Source: ANME-2 cluster archaeon (GTDB lineage: Archaea > Halobacteriota > Methanosarcinia > Methanosarcinales > Methanogasteraceae). From it: a DNA stretch of 12,144 bases. Position numbers and translations under genes: made by a program. This document shows, one piece after another, positions 6,879 through 12,144 of the stretch (its first letter is position 1; every line of letters starts with the position of its first letter). Under the pieces are notes generated by a model that saw nothing but the letters and a program-made list of their open reading frames with translations, was not told the origin of the DNA and searched no databases. Where the stretch lies: NCBI GenBank assembly GCA_003601535.1, contig PIXW01000011.1:1-12144 (forward strand). The letters are read 5' to 3'.

Positions 6879-9800
6879 CTAATTCAACTGCACCCCTGTG
6901 ATGCTCGATATGTCACTTTCCTGCATGGCAACGCCTATGGTGCGGGATGCTGCCTGAATCATCGGCTTTCGCAGCGAAACAACGATGAACTGTGCATTCT
7001 TTGCGGATTTCTTCACTCTTGATGCGATCCGCTCGACATTTGCACCATCAAGGAACATGTCGATCTCATCGAATGCATAGAACGGTGCCGGACGGTGCTG
7101 CTGGATTGCAAAGATGAATGCGAGCGCAGTCAAACTCTTCTCACCTCCGGACATCGCCTCGAGCCGCTGCAATCTTTTATCTGCTGGCTGTGCACGGATG
7201 GTCATGCCGCCTGTGAACGGATCCTCAGGATTTTCAAGGATCAATTCACCAGATCCACCTGATAATTCTGCAAAAATGGATTTGAAATATTCATTGATCT
7301 CATTGAACGAATCAAAGAACGTGCGTTTCTTCAAACATTCATACTTCTCGATTCGATCGATGATCGCCTCCCGTTCCATCGAAAGCGTCTCTTTTCTTGT
7401 GTTAAGAGTGGATATTCTCGATTCCACTGCTTCATACTCATCGAGCGCACGCATGTTGACAGGTTCGAGTTTTTCCATCGCTGAATCAATGGACTGGATG
7501 CGGGTGCGTACCTCCTCTTCGGTCGGGACCTCCTGAGATTCATCGATACCGGATTCTTCGATCTCATAACGGAGTGTGTCTATCTGCTCATTTAACGCAT
7601 CTTTTGTTGCGATCAGTGCCTGTATGTCCCACCGCACCTGATCGAGACGCTTCTGTACGCCGCTCAAGCGTGCGGACGCATCCTCATGCTTCTCTTGCAT
7701 GAGTGCACGCTCTTTCTGCAGGGAAGAGAGTTCGCAATCGAGCTGCTCTGCTCTATGGGTCTTCTCTTCGAGTTTTGTCTCGATATCCAGAATAGTATCC
7801 CTGTACTGTGAGATTTTTGATTGGCGATCGTTTTTTCGATCTTCGAGTTCTTGTATACGATTTCTATCATTTTCAAGCTTTGTTTTTATATTATCATTCT
7901 CAAGAATTAATGATTTTATAGTTGTCTCGATATCACGTATTCGTTCCCTCAATCTATTTATTTCAGAGGTTATCCTATCGGATTGGGCGTTTAAATCCGG
8001 TATCTCCGAATCTTCCAGCTCACCTTCCAGCTGCGTGATACTCTCGGTCTGTCCGCGTATATGATCGGTCATGGATGCGATCTCCTCTTCGATCTTCTCC
8101 ATCTGGTTGCGCAATGTTTCCCGCTCTATCCTGATATCGTCGAGGGTTTGCTCTTTGTTCCGGATGACAGCACTCAGTCTATCGCTTCTTCCTGCAACTT
8201 CCTCGATCTGAAGTTGTTTTTTTGCAATTTCCTTTTCAAATTCATTTATTTCATTATTTATGGCTGAAATATGGTTATCAACTGAATCAACTCTTTCAGA
8301 AATATTTTTCCTGCGTGAATCGTATTCTACAATCTGTTCTGCAAGTTTTACCAGTTTTTCCTGCTCCATTGCCGCGAAGTGCGACCCGCGATCTGATCTT
8401 GACCCTCCTGTCATTGCACCGGTCTTTGTGACCAGTTCACCACTGAGCGTGACCATGTTGTATCTGCCAATCAGTCTCCTTGCGACATCGATGGTCTCGA
8501 CCACAACCATATCTCGAAACACATATCTAAATGCTTTTTCGAGTTTCGGATCAAAATCAACCAGATTTATTGCATAATCGATTATTCCACCATTTTCAGG
8601 AAGATTTTCGTACGAAAAATTGGCTCTTAATTTGTTGAGCGGCAGAAATGTTGCTCTCCCTGCAGATGTTCGCTTCAACAGATCGATCGCATGAGCAGCA
8701 GTCGCATCACTATCCACCACGATATTCTGCATACGGGCGCCGGCAGCAATCTCCAGCGAAATCGCGTATTTCTGCTCGACCCTGCCAAGAGATGCGATCG
8801 TACCGTATATGCCTGGCAGTTCTCTCATATCTTTTGCCTTTAAAACCGTTTTAACGGCATGAGGATAGCGGAGATCCTCCGCAGCCCTGACACGCGCCTC
8901 TGCTTTGACATATTCCTGATGAAGATCATTGAGATGCGCTTTGACATCATCAAGTTCGGGTTTCAGTTTCGATCTGCTGCTTTCAAGGTCGCTTCGATCG
9001 CTGATCAGGGTTTTTATGCTATCCGCACACTCGTTGATCTCGTTTTGCAGATGTTCGATGTCAGCGTCAACCGATGCGATGCTCTGCTTTGCATCCTCGA
9101 TATCGGACCGTATCTCATTCTCCTCTGCGTTCTTGCGCCGAACCGCATCCAGAAGCCGATCCTGTTCTCGCATGAGTTCATTTTTTGCAGACTTTGCGAT
9201 CTCCAGATTCTTCCTCTCCTCATCCAGTTGATTCCGCATCTTCGCATAGCCCGCATCCACTTCGCTGATTCTGCTGCGAATCAGCATCAACTCAGACTCG
9301 TTTTCCTCTATCTCTGCCAAAATACTATCTTTTCGTAGATGCTCATCATTGATCTTCTCTTCGCATGTCGAGAGCAGATTGCTGGCTGTATCGATCTCAA
9401 TAAATAATCGCTGTCGCTCCTTCTTGATATCCTGAATATCAACTTCAAGCAGTTCGATAGAATCCATTAATCTGGAAATCTCACCTCGAATTTGTTCGAT
9501 CTCCTTTTTTATCTGGATTTGCTCATGCTCTCCTTTAAGCATGATCTTCTCGTTCAAATCTTTTAAAACAGATTCTATCTCAGAAAATTCATCTTTTTTT
9601 TTGGTAAAATCCGATAACAAATCCACCTCAAGGTCTTGTTTGCTACAAATCTCTGTTGATATCGACTCCTGCTCATGTACCGCATTCTTAAGTTTCGCAA
9701 GGAGTGTGAACGACTCATAACGACATCGCTCATCCTTAAGAGACTGATACTTCATCGCCTGGTCACGTTCTCTCTTCAATTTTCTGCGCTGCTGCGTAAC

Positions 9801-10406
9801 CTCTGACAGAATGATATCGATCCGTTCGATCCGATCACGTACAGCATCCAGTTCGCTGTATGCTCTCTCCTTCTTCTCATCGAATTCTGCAACGCCTGCG
9901 ATCTCATCGATGATCTTTCTCCTCTCAAAAGGAGTCATCTCGGTGATTCTGGTAACATCACCCTGCATGACCACGTTGCATCCTTCCGGTCGTATCCCTG
10001 CCCTGGCAAGATTTGCATGCAGATCAGATAGCGTGCATGCCGTGTCATTGAAATAATAGTAGCTGTAATACCCGCTTTTTGTCTGCCTGATCCTGCGGGT
10101 GATCTCGATCGTATCACGATCAGAACAGAGACTCCGGTCGCTGTTATCGAATCTGATTGTGACCTGTGCAGATCTAATCTCCTTTCCATTCCCATTTCCA
10201 TTCCCGTTGAATATCAGATCTGTCAATTTTTCTGCCCGCATGGTCCTGGAACCAGATAAACCGAGCGCAAAGATGATGCCATCTACTATATTGGACTTTC
10301 CACTACCATTCGGTCCAGATATGGTGGTAAATTCGTTTAAAAATGGTATTTTTACCTTCTTTCCAAACGATTTGAAATTATCGAACTCTATTTCCTTGAT
10401 ATACAC
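6879..10406 (-). CDS. smc: Chromosome segregation/condensin protein SMC
   Basis: At 1175 residues this is a full-length archaeal SMC, a DNA-bridging ATPase that compacts and separates chromosomes as a dimer with kleisin partners. The N-terminal half-ATPase has FKSFGKK at 11-17, Walker A GPNGSGKS at 31-38 and the Q-loop VVMQGD with Gln148. Long coiled coils cover about 175-510 and 675-1030. The hinge lies between about 515 and 670, with the conserved TKTGAMTGGS at its end. The C-terminal half-ATPase has the signature SGGEK from 1086 and Walker B FYAFDEID around 1109-1116 (Asp1113, Glu1114). The start is GTG with a weak GGGTG site; an in-frame TGA five codons upstream rules out a longer product. 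Near residue 70 there is an Asn-Gly repeat. The genes for ScpA and ScpB are not in the window. Confidence 0.97.
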   Translation of the reverse strand: MYIKEIEFDNFKSFGKKVKIPFLNEFTTISGPNGSGKSNIVDGIIFALGLSGSRTMRAEKLTDLIFNGNGNGNGKEIRSAQVTIRFDNSDRSLCSDRDTIEITRRIRQTKSGYYSYYYFNDTACTLSDLHANLARAGIRPEGCNVVMQGDVTRITEMTPFERRKIIDEIAGVAEFDEKKERAYSELDAVRDRIERIDIILSEVTQQRRKLKRERDQAMKYQSLKDERCRYESFTLLAKLKNAVHEQESISTEICSKQDLEVDLLSDFTKKKDEFSEIESVLKDLNEKIMLKGEHEQIQIKKEIEQIRGEISRLMDSIELLEVDIQDIKKERQRLFIEIDTASNLLSTCEEKINDEHLRKDSILAEIEENESELMLIRSRISEVDAGYAKMRNQLDEERKNLEIAKSAKNELMREQDRLLDAVRRKNAEENEIRSDIEDAKQSIASVDADIEHLQNEINECADSIKTLISDRSDLESSRSKLKPELDDVKAHLNDLHQEYVKAEARVRAAEDLRYPHAVKTVLKAKDMRELPGIYGTIASLGRVEQKYAISLEIAAGARMQNIVVDSDATAAHAIDLLKRTSAGRATFLPLNKLRANFSYENLPENGGIIDYAINLVDFDPKLEKAFRYVFRDMVVVETIDVARRLIGRYNMVTLSGELVTKTGAMTGGSRSDRGSHFAAMEQEKLVKLAEQIVEYDSRRKNISERVDSVDNHISAINNEINEFEKEIAKKQLQIEEVAGRSDRLSAVIRNKEQTLDDIRIERETLRNQMEKIEEEIASMTDHIRGQTESITQLEGELEDSEIPDLNAQSDRITSEINRLRERIRDIETTIKSLILENDNIKTKLENDRNRIQELEDRKNDRQSKISQYRDTILDIETKLEEKTHRAEQLDCELSSLQKERALMQEKHEDASARLSGVQKRLDQVRWDIQALIATKDALNEQIDTLRYEIEESGIDESQEVPTEEEVRTRIQSIDSAMEKLEPVNMRALDEYEAVESRISTLNTRKETLSMEREAIIDRIEKYECLKKRTFFDSFNEINEYFKSIFAELSGGSGELILENPEDPFTGGMTIRAQPADKRLQRLEAMSGGEKSLTALAFIFAIQQHRPAPFYAFDEIDMFLDGANVERIASRVKKSAKNAQFIVVSLRKPMIQAASRTIGVAMQESDISSITGVQLN
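10185..10208 (-). repeat. Short tandem repeat encoding (Asn-Gly)x4 in SMC
   Basis: Eight codons alternate AAY and GGR, in two copies of a 12-base unit differing at one position. They encode residues 67-74 in the loop after the conserved LTDLIFNG segment of the N-terminal ATPase domain. SMCs usually have one NG or NGS here, so this looks like a replication-slippage expansion in a surface loop. Confidence 0.6.
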
Positions 10407-10418
10407 ATAAACACCCGA

Positions 10419-10751
10419 TCAACCGGCAACGATAATCTCCCCCTTCTCATCTCGCTCTGGATTCATTTCCGGGGTGTTTTCTGCTACGATGTACTCAGCA
10501 GATCTAACATCTCTGTATCTTTTTGGAGTAGAGGACTTTTTATGCTGTATTTCCTCAATAATCGCTTTCTGGTCTAGTAACTCATTTAGTATTCCACGCA
10601 TATCTTCTCTTAACTCTTTCACTTCCCTTTCAAGTGCAGCAATGCGGTCACCGGTCACAGGCGATGATTTCGCCATCTCTGTGATCATCTGATCTCGCTC
10701 CTTCAACTGCTGTTCGAGCCGTTCAATGAGAATATCTCTCTGCTTATCCAT
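10419..10751 (-). CDS. Small coiled-coil protein encoded directly upstream of smc
   Basis: The 110-residue product starts MDKQRDILIERLEQQLKERD. It is a heptad-rich coiled coil to about residue 68, with two helical runs (about 5-27 and 34-68) broken by SSPVTGD. A basic stretch (KKSSTPKRYRDVR) and a conserved-looking acidic end (DEKGEIIVAG) follow. Haloarchaea have a comparable short coiled-coil protein beside smc (DUF7518, from memory); homology is possible but not shown. Its stop is 12 bases before the smc GTG in the same frame, so the two are surely cotranscribed, and an SMC-linked role is likely. The frame stays open upstream to 10895, but a strong TATA box inside that extension and a GGAAGGGG site five bases before 10751 argue for this start; 10766 is the alternative. 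Confidence 0.75.
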   Translation of the reverse strand: MDKQRDILIERLEQQLKERDQMITEMAKSSPVTGDRIAALEREVKELREDMRGILNELLDQKAIIEEIQHKKSSTPKRYRDVRSAEYIVAENTPEMNPERDEKGEIIVAG

Positions 10752-10813
10752 CCATACCCCTTCCATGTCTTTATTTTGAGATAAGCCATCCTGTTTAATG
10801 TTCTGCATGGCTG

Positions 10814-10821
10814 TATATAAA
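10814..10821 (-). promoter_or_regulatory. TATA box for the coiled-coil-smc operon
   Basis: On the - strand this reads TTTATATA, a near-consensus archaeal TATA box. It predicts transcription starting near 10792, giving a leader of about 40 bases that contains the GGAAGGGG Shine-Dalgarno before the ATG at 10751. It is the best promoter match in the window and probably drives smc as well. Confidence 0.65.
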
Positions 10822-10908
10822 TGTTGCGAAACGAACCGCACAGATTTACCGCAGAAGTCGCAAAAAAGAATACTTATCTGGGGATGGGTTTGCATGACAC
10901 GAAACCCT

Positions 10909-10983
10909 TAAATACGATTCATTCGGTGTTACCTCCATAATAACCATCATCAGTTGTAAATACGAATTATTAAGAGTAATAAT
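10909..10983 (+). promoter_or_regulatory. Direct repeats and palindrome in the chlI control region
   Basis: TAAATACGA occurs twice, at 10909-10917 and 10957-10965, 48 bases apart. Each could act as a TATA-like element; the second would start transcription near 10985 and leave a leader of about 31 bases carrying the Shine-Dalgarno. Immediately after it is an exact palindrome, ATTATTA (10966-10972), AGAG, TAATAAT (10977-10983). That position, between TATA element and start site, is where a repressor operator would sit. No regulator is identified. Confidence 0.4.
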
Positions 10984-11015
10984 AAATAATCTCACAAATT
11001 CAAGGAGATGACCAA

Positions 11016-12144
11016 ATGCGTAACATAAGGAGGAAGATACTGCCATTCACCGCGATTGTAGGGCAGGAGAGGATGAAAAAGGCACTGATACTGAATGCAA
11101 TCAATCCAAGGATCGGAGGTGTCCTGATAAGAGGTGAAAAAGGAACAGCAAAATCAACAGCGGTTCGATCTCTCGCAGAATTGCTTCCAGAGATCGATGT
11201 GGTGAAGAACTGTCCGTTCAATTGTGACCCGAACGATCCCGATCAGATGTGTGATATCTGCTACGAGAGCGCGGTGAATGGCGGAAAACTCGAAACCATA
11301 ACCAGGAAAACGAGGGTCATCGATCTGCCGCTCGGTGCAACCGAGGATCGGGTCGCTGGTACGCTAAATATCGAAAAAGCGATTAAAGAAGGGATAAGAG
11401 CACTCGAACCAGGCATCCTTGCCGCTGCAAACCGCGGCATCATGTATATCGATGAGGTAAATCTCCTTGATGATCATGTTGCTGACATTCTCCTGGATTC
11501 GGCTGCGATGGCTGTGAATGTGATCGAGCGGGAAGGGATCAGCGTAAGCCACCCTTCCCGATTCATTCTGGTCGGAACGATGAATCCGGAAGAAGGCGAA
11601 CTCCGACCGCAGCTGCTGGATCGATTCGGCTTGCAGACGAACGTTGAGAGCATAGACGATGTAGAAGGGCGTGTTGCGATCGTGAAGGTTGCGGAAGGGT
11701 TTGAAAATGATCCTGAGGGATTTAGAAGATCTTACGAGAATCAGCAAAGGGAATTGAGCGAAAAGATACTGAAAGCAAAATCACTGCTCCCGGACACCAG
11801 AATCAGCGATGATCTATTGAAAAGAACTGCCATGATCTGCATAGAACTTGGCGTTAAGACGCACAGGGCAGAGATCGTTGTGACCAGAACCGCAAAGACG
11901 ATTGCGGCATTCGATGGCCGCACGGATGTCACGCTTGAGGATATCAGGGAGGCGATGGAACTTGCGCTGCCGCACAGGATGCGCAGGAAGCCATTCGAGC
12001 CTCCGCAACTTGATACTGAGAAACTCGACGAGATGATGCAGGAGAGAACTGAGCAACAGCAGGAAGAAAAACAGGACAAAGAGCACAAAGATCACAAAGA
12101 GCATCAGAAGCCAGAGAAGGAGCAGCAAGAACCGCAGGATTCAC
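11016..12144 (+). CDS. chlI: ChlI-type chelatase AAA+ subunit, 3' end missing (possibly ChlI-ChlD fusion)
   Basis: The frame runs open from 11016 to the window edge, giving 376 residues. It begins near [10 protein letters not shown], the usual start of Mg/Co-chelatase ATPases. Walker A is GEKGTAKS at 40-47, Walker [12 protein letters not shown] at 141-151, and [19 protein letters not shown] at 187-205 gives sensor Asn190 and Arg203. Between them an insert carries Cys66, Cys70, Cys79 and Cys82, typical of archaeal ChlI and perhaps a zinc site. After the lid helix bundle (ending about 325) comes a Gln/Glu/Lys/His-rich linker, which in archaea often leads into a ChlD-like von Willebrand A domain in the same protein. 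In cobalamin- or F430-making archaea such proteins commonly power CobN-type cobalt chelation, which is inference here. AAGGAG at 11002-11007 supports the start. Confidence 0.9.
   Translation, partial: MRNIRRKILPFTAIVGQERMKKALILNAINPRIGGVLIRGEKGTAKSTAVRSLAELLPEIDVVKNCPFNCDPNDPDQMCDICYESAVNGGKLETITRKTRVIDLPLGATEDRVAGTLNIEKAIKEGIRALEPGILAAANRGIMYIDEVNLLDDHVADILLDSAAMAVNVIEREGISVSHPSRFILVGTMNPEEGELRPQLLDRFGLQTNVESIDDVEGRVAIVKVAEGFENDPEGFRRSYENQQRELSEKILKAKSLLPDTRISDDLLKRTAMICIELGVKTHRAEIVVTRTAKTIAAFDGRTDVTLEDIREAMELALPHRMRRKPFEPPQLDTEKLDEMMQERTEQQQEEKQDKEHKDHKEHQKPEKEQQEPQDS

Noticed and set aside
10752..10895. 48-residue N-terminal extension of the coiled-coil protein with a CDFCGK motif
   Set aside because: A strong TATA box sits inside it and a good Shine-Dalgarno precedes the internal ATG at 10751. 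The single CxxC has no second pair to make a zinc ribbon.
10896..11015. Cobalamin riboswitch upstream of chlI
   Set aside because: No B12-box-like conserved element is seen, and the AT-rich spacer is too short for the full structure.
11008..11028. Six-residue upstream ORF overlapping the chlI start
   Set aside because: Its ATG directly abuts the AAGGAG site, too close for initiation.
11000..12144. Several - strand ORFs opposite chlI
   Set aside because: All are antisense to a continuous frame with full AAA+ chelatase motifs.

Overview
The window reads as a piece of an archaeal chromosome. It carries a proteasome-activating nucleotidase, an SMC with archaeal-style ends, TATA boxes 24-30 bases ahead of start codons with little or no leader, and genes whose families are typical of methanogens and their relatives: a CitG-type protein, a COG1237-type metallo-beta-lactamase-fold protein and an archaeal ChlI with a four-cysteine insert. 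A bacterial-type GyrA is also present, as in many later-branching Euryarchaeota (Halobacteriota). The best guess is a methanogen-, ANME- or Syntrophoarchaeum-like lineage. That placement is inference from gene content; there is no rRNA or mcr gene here to settle it.

Layout. Bases 2-1750 (+ strand) hold the 3' part of a CitG-like gene, a 312-base stretch with only very small reading frames, and the metallo-beta-lactamase-fold gene. A short hairpin separates this block from two - strand genes, gyrA (1807-4275) and a soluble PAS-histidine kinase (4330-5436). The kinase is divergent from the PAN ATPase gene (5575-6795, +). PAN converges on smc (6879-10406, -) across an 83-base spacer containing a three-tier nested hairpin. 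Directly upstream of smc, probably in the same transcript, is a 110-residue coiled-coil protein (10419-10751, -). A divergent control region then leads to a ChlI-type chelatase AAA+ gene (11016 onward, +), still open at the window edge.

The genes do not form a single pathway. Chromosome topology and segregation (GyrA, SMC and its small neighbour), protein turnover (PAN) and signalling (kinase) are housekeeping functions. The two left-hand genes may relate to tetrahydromethanopterin-type cofactor synthesis, and the right-hand one to metal insertion into a tetrapyrrole, probably cobalt or magnesium chelation.

The least explained part is 782-1097. There, successive tiny reading frames are joined by three ATGA stop/start overlaps that lead directly into the metallo-hydrolase gene, and one of them encodes a 28-residue Cys/His-rich peptide. 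Other points worth a second look are the nested hairpin between pan and smc, the repeats and palindrome ahead of chlI, and the PAN C-terminus ending Met-Phe-Ala instead of a standard HbYX.
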